NCBI GenBank assembly: GCA_024276675.1
Contig: JAJRWT010000098.1
Location: forward strand, 1 to 64,000
Source of the DNA: Myxococcota bacterium
GTDB lineage: Bacteria; Myxococcota_A; UBA796; JAFGLY01
Length of the DNA stretch: 64,000 nucleotides
Direction of reading: 5' to 3'
In this document: one piece after another, positions 35,096 to 42,892 of the stretch
How the letters are laid out: every line of letters begins with the position of its first letter
Position numbering within the stretch: position 1 is the first letter of the stretch
The notes under the pieces: generated by a model
Databases searched by the model: none
Told to the model about the DNA's origin: nothing
Seen by the model: only the letters and a program-made list of their open reading frames with translations
Translations under genes and position numbers: made by a program

Positions 35096-35979
35096 CACAT
35101 CACATCAACAAGGGTGACAGGCCCTCCAGGCTGGAACTGGCCCGTCTGCAAACGGGCGAGGTCCACGGAGCAGCCGCGGAAAGCCTCAAGAAGCGTATCG
35201 TCCACCAGCCGCGGGCCACGGCCTGGCTGCAGGAGTTGGAGGACGCAGCCCCAAGGGTCCAGCCCTTCGACGCCGGGCGCATTCGTTCCAGGGCCCGGCA
35301 CATACTTCGACAGGAAAGATCGGCGGGGCTCGATGCCGTACAAGAATCCACACGGGATGCCGCCACCGGGCAGGCCGTCAGGCCCCTCCCAAGGCTTCTT
35401 TCCCGCATCTGGCACGGGATGACCCGGGGCGCGCACTGGAGGCGGAAGCTCCTGTTGCCGGGTCTGACCGCCATGGCGGCCGCTGCTGCTCTGTTGGTGG
35501 TGGTGGTTCCGCAGCACGGCAACCGGAGCAAGGGGGGCGCCGACATCGACTTCTACGTGTTGCGCGGTGGTGAAGTGCATCCCGGAAACGAAGACGAGCT
35601 GCACATGGAGGGAGATCGGATCCAGTTCACCTACCGTTCGTCGGAAGCATCCGACCTCGTCCTGCTGTCGGTAGACGGCTACGGTCAGATCAATGTCTTC
35701 TACCCCGAAAGCGGTGATCAGCCTGAAGAGATCATACCTGGGCAGAGGCGGGTCCTGCCAGGCAGCATCGAACTGGATGATGCTCCTGATTTTGAGCTGT
35801 TCATTGCGTTTTTCGGTACTGCCACGGTCTCCGGTGCCGTTGCCGAGACAGGTGAGGTCCTTGGGCGGGAGGGTTTGGACGGCTTGCTGGCTGCTTTTGC
35901 CGACGATCCCGACGTAGACACTATCTACATCAAGAAAAGCGGCAGCTCCCGGCGGTCATGGGGGGGAGTTGAACGGTGA
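35083..35979 (+). CDS. putative anti-sigma factor with DUF4384-like outer domain
   Basis: This is a 298-aa protein. The cytoplasmic N-terminal 120 residues are charged and helical, suited to binding a sigma factor, without a visible zinc-binding HxxxCxxC. One transmembrane helix (124-143) leads to an external domain whose VLLSVDGYGQINVFYP and ELFIAFFG stretches resemble DUF4384, a module often found near caspase-like proteins. The overlap with the ECF gene and the GTGA overlap with the next gene make an operon nearly certain. Anti-sigma activity is inferred from position and topology. Confidence 0.65.
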   Translation: MDILTHHINKGDRPSRLELARLQTGEVHGAAAESLKKRIVHQPRATAWLQELEDAAPRVQPFDAGRIRSRARHILRQERSAGLDAVQESTRDAATGQAVRPLPRLLSRIWHGMTRGAHWRRKLLLPGLTAMAAAAALLVVVVPQHGNRSKGGADIDFYVLRGGEVHPGNEDELHMEGDRIQFTYRSSEASDLVLLSVDGYGQINVFYPESGDQPEEIIPGQRRVLPGSIELDDAPDFELFIAFFGTATVSGAVAETGEVLGREGLDGLLAAFADDPDVDTIYIKKSGSSRRSWGGVER

Positions 35980-37583
35980 ACATCCTACCGCGGCTCCTGG
36001 TGGTTCTATGTGCGTGTCAGGTACTGTCTTTCTCTGATGCCGACGCCGCGGTGCGTCGATTCGCGGTCGCCGTGGGAAACAACGAGGGTACCAGCAGCCT
36101 GCACGCGCTTTTCTTCGCCGAGGATGATGCCACGAAGATGAAGGAAGTACTGGTCTCCAGCGGGGGATACCAGCCCGATGATGTGATCCTTCTCCTGGGA
36201 AGGAAGCGCAACGACCTCTTTCGTGCCATGGTCGGCGTGAGGGGAGAGATCGCCCTGGCCAGGGAAAGGGGAGAAGAAACCCTGTTCATCTTCTACTACT
36301 CGGGACACGCCAACGAAAAACGTCTACAGCTCGGCCGAACCTGGGTGACCTACGATGAGCTGGACGAGTTGTTGGAACGTACCGGTGCGAACGTGAGGCT
36401 CGCCTTCCTGGATGCCTGCCAATCCGGAGCCATGACACGCAGCAAAGGCGGAACACACGCACCAAGCTTTGTTTTCGACATCACCGAGCGCCTGGGAGCC
36501 TCGGGGCAGGTGGTGATCACCTCTTCCACCAGAGACGAGGCCAGCCAGGAAAGCGACGAAATCGGTGGCAGCTATTTCACCCACTTCCTCACCAGCGCCC
36601 TGGTGGGGGCTTCGGATGATGACGGTGACGAACTGGTGACCCTGGCGGAGGTCTATCGCTACGTGTACCACGAAACGGTTTTTCGTACTTCCTCCACGCG
36701 AAGCGGAACCCAGCATCCCACCTACGAGTGGGATCTGGCGGGAAAGGGGGATGTCGTCCTGGCGGATCTCTCAGCATCTCGTTCCACGCTCTCCTTCCCT
36801 GATGGCACCTTCGGAACCTACGCCATCTTCAACCAGAACCAGCGCATGTTCGTGGCCGAAATAGAACTGGACGGCCAGGGCAGGAACCTGGCCCTTAGGC
36901 CAGGCAGCTACCTTGTTCAGCGGCGCTTCCCATCCCACCTGGAGGTTGCCAGGCTGGACCTCTGCGATGGGGCCACGGTCGTCGTGCGAGAAAGCGATTT
37001 CGAAGCGGTGGAGTACGAAGACGACCTGGCAAAGGGCATCATCGACAAGAGAATAAGGCAGGCCATTATGCCCAGGCTTTCGTTGCATCTCCTGGCGGGA
37101 CTGCGCAGATTCAGCGACGAGACCATAGACCGCGAGTACCTGCCGGCTACGCCATTTGCCGGTGCGCGGGCTCGGTTCACCTGGCGCGATGGGCGATGGG
37201 CCTCGGTGGACATGGGATCGGGGATGTATGCCACCACCCTCCAGATCGATGGTCTGGACTACAACGTCCCAGTCACGGTTTCCTCCACCACCTTCGGATT
37301 ATCGGCGGGCTACGCCACGCCACGATTGCAACTGGACCTGGTGGGAGGGGCGGGCATCAGGGTGGCGGGAGCATACTTCCGAAGGGACTTCAACCACCAG
37401 GATCTGGCAGGTCAGGATGTCTTCTCCATCAGCCCCGGCCTCCTGGCATGGGTGGGTTGGCATCCTGGCCGAATCGAAACAGAGGTGGAGCTTCGACTCC
37501 AGTACCTGCCCTACCTCCTGGACGAACGAGAAACCGGCCTCGCATTCAGTGAAGCCAGCCTGTCCTTCGGCTACAGGTTTTGA
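35976..37583 (+). CDS. secreted caspase-family (C14) protein with C-terminal beta-barrel
   Basis: This is a 535-aa protein starting at a GTG that overlaps the previous TGA. A signal peptide (1-24) is followed by a p20-like caspase fold with YYSGHANE (His 111) and LDACQSGA (Cys 148), the catalytic dyad. TSSTRDEASQES and a SYFTHFL segment also fit the fold. Residues 260-360 are a beta-rich linker. The last 160 residues show alternating strands and end in FGYRF, the terminal Phe typical of outer membrane barrels. The product would be a protease-like domain anchored in the outer membrane, a rare arrangement. Confidence 0.8.
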   Translation: MNILPRLLVVLCACQVLSFSDADAAVRRFAVAVGNNEGTSSLHALFFAEDDATKMKEVLVSSGGYQPDDVILLLGRKRNDLFRAMVGVRGEIALARERGEETLFIFYYSGHANEKRLQLGRTWVTYDELDELLERTGANVRLAFLDACQSGAMTRSKGGTHAPSFVFDITERLGASGQVVITSSTRDEASQESDEIGGSYFTHFLTSALVGASDDDGDELVTLAEVYRYVYHETVFRTSSTRSGTQHPTYEWDLAGKGDVVLADLSASRSTLSFPDGTFGTYAIFNQNQRMFVAEIELDGQGRNLALRPGSYLVQRRFPSHLEVARLDLCDGATVVVRESDFEAVEYEDDLAKGIIDKRIRQAIMPRLSLHLLAGLRRFSDETIDREYLPATPFAGARARFTWRDGRWASVDMGSGMYATTLQIDGLDYNVPVTVSSTTFGLSAGYATPRLQLDLVGGAGIRVAGAYFRRDFNHQDLAGQDVFSISPGLLAWVGWHPGRIETEVELRLQYLPYLLDERETGLAFSEASLSFGYRF

Positions 37584-37597
37584 AGATGGAGCTTCTC

Positions 37598-38650
37598 ATG
37601 CATGGTACGACAACCGCAACCGGCCGCCACACTGACCGAGCCCTGGCTGGAGTGTACCTTTCCATGCTGTTGGGCCTTGGCCTGAATGCCGGGTGCCTGG
37701 GCAATATCACCAACGAACCTTTTTCCGAGGATGCCCTTTTCCTGGCGGCCCTGCCAAGCCAGGAGCAGCACAGCATCAGCGTTGCAGACCAGCAGCAAGC
37801 TGCAACGGACACCGGCCTGGCGGCAGAGGATTCATGGGGAACTGATTTTCCCTCCGGGGCCGAGCCCGTGTCCTCGGACGACCTGGACCTCCTGGCGATG
37901 ACCGAAGATGTCTCGGCATCCATCAACGACGCCATCTTTACCATGCTGGGCTACGTGGACCTGGTGCGTGCATCCCCCCCCACCGAACGGGGAGATGACT
38001 ACCGGCTCTGGGGGCCCTGGAGCATGAGCGATGGCTCGGGGAACTATATCAAGACCAGGATCCTCCGAAGCGGAGAAGGGTACTATGAATGGAGCTTCCA
38101 GATCGCATCCACGACTGGGGGCCCATGGACGGCCTTCTTTACCGGGGCACACCTGGGCGGAGAAACGGTCGAACAAGGAGTCGGGGAATTCCTCGAGGAC
38201 ATCACCGCGTTCGCGTTGGTGGAGAGCACCAGCGACCGGGGGACGGTGGATGTACAATACGACAACCGTGATGGCGTGCAACTGGCGGTACAGATAGAGG
38301 ACCTGGAGGTCGATGATCTCTCCCAGGTGGTTTCTGCTCTGTACTGGTACCAGCAGGACCAGGAAGGCACTGGAGAGTTCGAATTCCAGACCTGGGCGGA
38401 CCTGGACGGAGCGGGATTGGACGAGAACACCGAAGTCAAGACCAGGTGGAGTTCGGATCAGGCCGTGCGAAGCGATGCTTCGCTCTCCGCAGGTGACCTG
38501 GGGCAGACCGAGATTCTCATCAGCCAGTGTTGGAACCAGGACCACGAGTTGGTCTACCAATGGGACAGCGCTGGCATCCTGGAGTTCCTGGGCGACGAGG
38601 CCGACTGCCCATACGTCGAGGCCAGCCTTCCCCAACATCTACAGGACTGA
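37598..38650 (+). CDS. lipoprotein of unknown function in the sigma/caspase operon
   Basis: This is a 350-aa protein. The start at 37598 has GGAG six bases upstream, and ATG 37586 is an alternative. The leader LLGLGLNAGC is a lipobox. Residues 25-110 are polar. The remainder is a beta-rich domain (YRLWGPW, YYEWSFQIAS, TWADLDGAG) that looks like a beta-sandwich or jelly roll. Similar all-beta lipoproteins occur in myxobacteria. The family is not recognised. Its position just after the caspase-barrel gene suggests a surface partner. Confidence 0.55.
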   Translation: MHGTTTATGRHTDRALAGVYLSMLLGLGLNAGCLGNITNEPFSEDALFLAALPSQEQHSISVADQQQAATDTGLAAEDSWGTDFPSGAEPVSSDDLDLLAMTEDVSASINDAIFTMLGYVDLVRASPPTERGDDYRLWGPWSMSDGSGNYIKTRILRSGEGYYEWSFQIASTTGGPWTAFFTGAHLGGETVEQGVGEFLEDITAFALVESTSDRGTVDVQYDNRDGVQLAVQIEDLEVDDLSQVVSALYWYQQDQEGTGEFEFQTWADLDGAGLDENTEVKTRWSSDQAVRSDASLSAGDLGQTEILISQCWNQDHELVYQWDSAGILEFLGDEADCPYVEASLPQHLQD

Positions 38651-38659
38651 AAGGCTTGA

Positions 38660-39388
38660 ATGGCCTACCACCCACTCCATCGCCATCCCGACCAGACCGC
38701 CATCCTGAGAGGCCTGTTGGAGAGGGCCGAACACCTGCCTCCCGGCCACGTCGCCGTACTGGACCTGGACGGCTGTCTCATGGACAACCGCCCCCGGCAG
38801 GTTCACATAATCAGGGAGTTCGCCTCCACGAGGGGCATTCCCCAACTCTACCAGGTGGAATCGGAGCACATAGAGAACTGGAATCTCCAAGACACGCTGG
38901 CCTGTGCCGGGCTGGCCCAACAACATGTGGATGCCCTGCTCCCCGACCTGCGGTCATGGTGGAACCAGAGATTCTACAAGGGTGAATACCAGCTCATGGA
39001 CCAGGCCATGCCCGGGGCTGCCAACTTCGTGCGGTCTATGCACGACCGCGGCATCTGCATCGTGTATCTCACCGGGCGAATGGAAGGAACACGCTCCTGC
39101 ACGAGTGCCAGCCTGGAACGATTCGGATTCCCCCTGGAAGGACAGAACACCCGGCTACTGATGAGAACCGATCCGCGGCAGCCAGAACAGGAGTTCAAGA
39201 GGATCCTGTGCTGCAACATGGGCCACATGGGGCGGCCGTTCATGTTCATGGACAACATACCGGGCAATCTTCGTGCTTTTTCCCGTATCTTTCCCCGTGC
39301 ATCCCTGGTCTTTCTTGATACGGATCATTCCCACGAAGAACATCGACTCCCGGAAACCGCCTTGCGTATCAGGGGCTTTCTCTTTTGA
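38660..39388 (+). CDS. HAD-superfamily hydrolase
   Basis: This is a 242-aa protein with HAD motif I LDLDGCLMD (nucleophile and acid Asp), motif II YLTGRMEG and motif IV FMDNIPGNL. The cap is a helical insertion between motifs I and II. It is probably a cytosolic phosphatase. The substrate is unknown. It lies nine bases after the lipoprotein gene, so it may be the last gene of that operon. Confidence 0.75.
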   Translation: MAYHPLHRHPDQTAILRGLLERAEHLPPGHVAVLDLDGCLMDNRPRQVHIIREFASTRGIPQLYQVESEHIENWNLQDTLACAGLAQQHVDALLPDLRSWWNQRFYKGEYQLMDQAMPGAANFVRSMHDRGICIVYLTGRMEGTRSCTSASLERFGFPLEGQNTRLLMRTDPRQPEQEFKRILCCNMGHMGRPFMFMDNIPGNLRAFSRIFPRASLVFLDTDHSHEEHRLPETALRIRGFLF

Positions 39389-39601
39389 AACACCAGGTTC
39401 AGGGGCTGGCCACAGGACGACTTCCCATAATCGGGAACCGAGCCCAGCCCCGCGCCATCGCTCTTTTCTCGCACACGCCCGATATCGCTCCTTCGTCGCG
39501 CCTTGCCCGGCGAATGCCCAGGCAGACCCTGGTACCCCGGAGCCAATCTCCGGTCAACCCACCATCCATGAATTCCAACAGCTCCCACCGGAGGGCGACA
39601 C

Positions 39602-40261
39602 ATGACTCCCCACCTGCACAAAGGTCCTCTTTCCAAGTGCTCTTCAGCACTTTTCTGCCTGCTGGCAACCTGCCTGGGGGCTGGCCTGCCGGCCCCATCG
39701 GCCCTGGCAGCCGATGCCCAACCGGCGCCCGCTTTCGGTTCAGACCTATCCATGGGTATTGGGCTTGGTACCTTGCTGGGTACCTGGCCCGATCCAGGCC
39801 TGCATTCCTGGCTGGGGGGCCGTTACGACGCCTTCGTAGTACCCGCCGACAGGCGTGGAGCCCGCCTGGGCGCGTCCATCTTCGCCAGCGGTACCCTGGG
39901 CTTGCTGCCCCAGGCCACGGAACAGGAGTCGGACGTCAACAACATAGTGACCTTTTCATGCCTGCACTACGGTGTACTCTCCGCGCTGCGCCTAGATCCA
40001 CGACTGCCCTGGTCCGGCCTGGTGTCCTTCGGCTTCAGCCGCCTGGACCTATCCACCTACTGGGGAGCGCCCTACGCGGTTCCCATGATCACCTTCGAAG
40101 CCGGCCTCAGGCGGCGGATGCTCCGCCGTGATCCACGTCCCTTCCTGGACATGGTGGCCCGGTTGAGCTGGGGCTCCATCATTGCTCCCAACCCCTACGA
40201 CGGGCTGGATGAACTCTGGTTACTGCAGGTGGCTACCTGGCTGGGATTCCACGCCAGGTAG
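39602..40261 (+). CDS. predicted outer-membrane or periplasmic protein
   Basis: This is a 219-aa protein with a clear signal peptide (about 1-36, ending SALA). The mature part is rich in alternating hydrophobic strands (SMGIGLGTLLG, ARLGASIFASGTLGLL, LVSFGFSRLDLS). It could be an eight-stranded barrel, although it does not end in an aromatic residue. The 3' end overlaps the converging hydrolase gene by 29 bases. No family is recognised. Confidence 0.55.
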   Translation: MTPHLHKGPLSKCSSALFCLLATCLGAGLPAPSALAADAQPAPAFGSDLSMGIGLGTLLGTWPDPGLHSWLGGRYDAFVVPADRRGARLGASIFASGTLGLLPQATEQESDVNNIVTFSCLHYGVLSALRLDPRLPWSGLVSFGFSRLDLSTYWGAPYAVPMITFEAGLRRRMLRRDPRPFLDMVARLSWGSIIAPNPYDGLDELWLLQVATWLGFHAR

Positions 40262-41027
40262 ACGTGATCTCGACCTTCTGCCCATCGGCGGCCAGATCGG
40301 TGGGAACACCCGTCGCGCCAACGATCCCGGCGGCACCGGATGGGCCCGTTCCGGGATGGAGATGGGTCAGGAGAACACGCCCTGGCCGGGCTTCCCCAAC
40401 CAGCTCGGCCACCTGGCTGGGGTTCATGTGCCCGGAAAACGTACTTCCCGGCGAAAGGGCGCATTCGCAGACCAACATGTGGGCCCCCCTGGATAGCTGC
40501 ACCAGGCCGGCAGATGGGCCGGTATCGCCCGAAAACACGAGGCAACCACCCCCTGGTTCGGTGAAACGGAGATGCAGGGCCGACCTTGAGTGGTTGGCGG
40601 GACGGGTTTCGAGGATGGTCCCACCGGGCAGTAGCGCACGCCCCGGAGCATCCAGGGGAAGCTCGGTGATGGGTACGTCGAATCCCTTTTGTTCCAGGGA
40701 CCAGCCCATGGCGGCCAGAAGCTGGTCCAACCACTGCCGGAAGCCCGCGCCGGCCCAAATGGGATATTCGCGCTCCCTTGGATTTACGGGACGAGATCGA
40801 AACAGGTGCAGAAGCGGCAGAATATCCGAGCAATGATCGACATGAAGGTGGCTGAAAATGCCCCCATCCAGGAGCATGGGGTCGTGTCCCAGGGATACCA
40901 GTTTCTGGAGGGTCCCATTCCCACCGTCCACCAGAAACCGCTTCCCGGCGGCTTCCAGGAGGAAACCAGGCGCTCCCCGCACCGGGTCTGGGACAAGCGT
41001 GCCGCTCCCGAGGACGGTCAGGCGCAT
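40233..41027 (-). CDS. metallo-beta-lactamase-fold hydrolase, RNase Z-like
   Basis: This is a 264-aa protein. It has LTVLGSGTLVPDPVRG, FLVDGGNGT and FSHLHVDHCSDI (HxHxDH motif), VFSGDTGPS with the metal Asp, and LLTHLHPG. This is the RNase Z/ElaC-type arrangement of two zinc sites. It may process tRNA 3' ends or be a related phosphodiesterase. The true start is the ATG at 41027, seven bases after the upstream gene's stop. The longer open frame (to 41288) lies inside that gene. Confidence 0.82.
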   Translation of the reverse strand: MRLTVLGSGTLVPDPVRGAPGFLLEAAGKRFLVDGGNGTLQKLVSLGHDPMLLDGGIFSHLHVDHCSDILPLLHLFRSRPVNPREREYPIWAGAGFRQWLDQLLAAMGWSLEQKGFDVPITELPLDAPGRALLPGGTILETRPANHSRSALHLRFTEPGGGCLVFSGDTGPSAGLVQLSRGAHMLVCECALSPGSTFSGHMNPSQVAELVGEARPGRVLLTHLHPGTGPSGAAGIVGATGVPTDLAADGQKVEITSTWRGIPAR

Positions 41028-41034
41028 CCCGGTC

Positions 41035-41904
41035 TCAGGGTTCTTCAGGGGGCAGGGGGACACGAAGCCAGTCGGTGGCTTCGGTGAGCAAGGCCTGGGC
41101 CAGGTCTTCTGCCAGGGCCTCCATGTCGAAGGCCATGCGCCGGGCGATCCCCTTGTAGATGCGCACTGAACGGGGAAGGATGTCGGAGGAGAGGTCTCCA
41201 CCGGGCGGGTTGCCTTCGTAGAGCGCGAGAGCCATGGGAGTAATGGGGGGGTCCACGGACAAGAGAACGGCCTGGTCGGGAAAGACATGCCATACCAGGG
41301 GAACCCGTCGATAGAACTGGGAGATGGGCTCCGGCAGGTGCTCCATGGCCCTGGCCAGCAACCCGGACCAATCGATCTCGTGTTCGGGTACCGGAAGCGG
41401 AAAGGTGTCGGGATCCAGTTCCGCGGCCCTTTTCAGGTAGTGTTCGGCTTTTTCCGACATCATGAGCCTTTCCAGGGCCAGCCCGGCGTTGGCGTTGGCT
41501 TCGGCAAGATCGGGTTTCTTTTCGAGAACATGCATGACGGCCCGGAGGGAGCCACGAAAATCAGCCATGAGAAAGCGGGCAACCGCCAGGCCTCCCAGGT
41601 AGTCCAGGCTGTCGGGGTGCAGCGAGCGAAGCTTCTGAAAGACCAGCAGTGCTTCCCGGGCGTGGCCCAGCTCCAACTCGGTGTTCCCCAGGAGTTCCAG
41701 GGCTTCCGTGTTGTCCGGATCCTTGTCGAGGATTTCTTCGGCTTCCAGCAAGGCGGTGAACAGGTCGTGGTTGTGATATGCCTGCCTGGTCTTGCGGACG
41801 CGAAGGGCCGTCAGGGAAGATGGTTCGGAAAACCATGCAACGGTGGAAGAGTGAGATTGCTCTTCCTGCTCCGCCTGGCTCGCCTTCTCTTTTTTTTCTG
41901 GCAC
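41035..41904 (-). CDS. TPR protein with inactive zincin-like C-terminal domain
   Basis: This is a 289-aa protein. About three to four TPR units occupy residues 40-165 (AEEILDKDPDNTEALELLG, ALLVFQKLRSLHPDS, AEHYLKRAAELDPD). The C-terminal 120 residues follow the plan of the PF06262 metallopeptidase-like family (ISQFYRRVPLVW, ALYEGNPP, PRSVRIYKGIARR). However, where the family has HEIGHHFG this protein reads TEATDWLR, so the zinc ligands are gone. It is probably a protein-binding scaffold. It shares an operon with the hydrolase downstream and the tail-anchored protein upstream. Confidence 0.6.
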   Translation of the reverse strand: MPEKKEKASQAEQEEQSHSSTVAWFSEPSSLTALRVRKTRQAYHNHDLFTALLEAEEILDKDPDNTEALELLGNTELELGHAREALLVFQKLRSLHPDSLDYLGGLAVARFLMADFRGSLRAVMHVLEKKPDLAEANANAGLALERLMMSEKAEHYLKRAAELDPDTFPLPVPEHEIDWSGLLARAMEHLPEPISQFYRRVPLVWHVFPDQAVLLSVDPPITPMALALYEGNPPGGDLSSDILPRSVRIYKGIARRMAFDMEALAEDLAQALLTEATDWLRVPLPPEEP

Positions 41905-41910
41905 GTTTGA

Positions 41911-42759
41911 TCACTTTGCGAAAATGTTGGTAGTGTAGTAGAGCAGAAAAGCCAGAGCCAGCAGAACCGCCAGGACCAACACGATGAATACCACCGGAGA
42001 ACGGTGGTCGGATGAAGCCCTTGGACGGTCCCCTCTTGCAAGAGCCCCAGCAGCGCCGCTGCCAGAAAGAGCCCCCCCCCGAATTGCCAGGGAAAAGGGC
42101 GCGAACTCGGCAATGTCGTGGCAGAGGCTGGCGTGGTTGATCATCCATCTTTCGAAACGGGTGGTTTCTTCGTGTGAGCCCAGACGGCCGGATTCATAGA
42201 GGGGCAACGGGGCGAAGTCGGGGTTGATTCGGGCCGGAGTCACCTGGAAAGGGATTCCCTGGGAGTTGCGAAGCCAACGCTTGAGGGCATACCGTGCCTG
42301 AAGTATCGAAATGGGGAAGCCACCGGCTCGATCCGCCTCTGCCTTCAGCAATCCCCTGGGGTAGGTTTCGTCGTAGTTGTGTTCCAGCAGGCGTATCTGT
42401 TCGTCGGTGAGCGCGTCGCCGACAGAGGCCAGGATCGCTGCCGGAGAACGACCGTTCGTAAGGTTGGAGGGGAAATCGCCACCGGGGCTGCGAGAGCCGG
42501 ATCGCTGGATCTCTTCTTTGATGATGGCGTGGGACCAGTCCATGAGCTGCCCGGAACTCCTGACATTGGCGATCTCGGCGGCGAAGCGTTCGCAAGCCTG
42601 CTCCAGGGGCTCGCGACCTTCCTGGTCACCCAGGTGGCAGACCGAGATGGCGTAGTACCAATCGCTGAAACGCTGTGCCATCTCCTGGCCGGCAGGTGCA
42701 TCGCCGGCTCTCCAACTCCGGTAGAGGGAAAGAACTGGCGTTGACTCCTTCTGGGGCAT
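41911..42759 (-). CDS. tail-anchored membrane protein of unknown function
   Basis: This is a 282-aa protein, cytoplasmic and helical through residue 250. It ends in a hydrophobic helix (VVFIVLVLAVLLALAFLLYYT) with only six polar residues after it, the layout of a C-tail-anchored protein. No family is recognised. It begins a three-gene minus-strand operon with the TPR protein and the RNase Z-like protein, and is divergent from the YfhO-like gene. Confidence 0.6.
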   Translation of the reverse strand: MPQKESTPVLSLYRSWRAGDAPAGQEMAQRFSDWYYAISVCHLGDQEGREPLEQACERFAAEIANVRSSGQLMDWSHAIIKEEIQRSGSRSPGGDFPSNLTNGRSPAAILASVGDALTDEQIRLLEHNYDETYPRGLLKAEADRAGGFPISILQARYALKRWLRNSQGIPFQVTPARINPDFAPLPLYESGRLGSHEETTRFERWMINHASLCHDIAEFAPFSLAIRGGALSGSGAAGALARGDRPRASSDHRSPVVFIVLVLAVLLALAFLLYYTTNIFAK

Positions 42760-42877
42760 CGCTACTCATCCTTAGGATTCTGTACTGCCACGCGCTCTTG
42801 GGGAAGCATCTGCGGGAGCTGGACGTGATAGCGTTAGCACGGGTCGGCTTCCCATTCCATGTTCCTTTATGTAATCC

Positions 42878-42892
42878 AGGAGGACCGCTCTG
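42878..42892 (+). promoter_or_regulatory. perfect Shine-Dalgarno six bases before a CTG codon
   Basis: AGGAGG (42878-42883) is followed by six bases and CTG (42890-42892), in frame with the downstream membrane protein and just after an in-frame TAA. No ATG, GTG or TTG occurs between this site and the ATG at 42944, which lacks a comparable ribosome site. CTG initiation is rare but would explain the placement. Confidence 0.5.
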
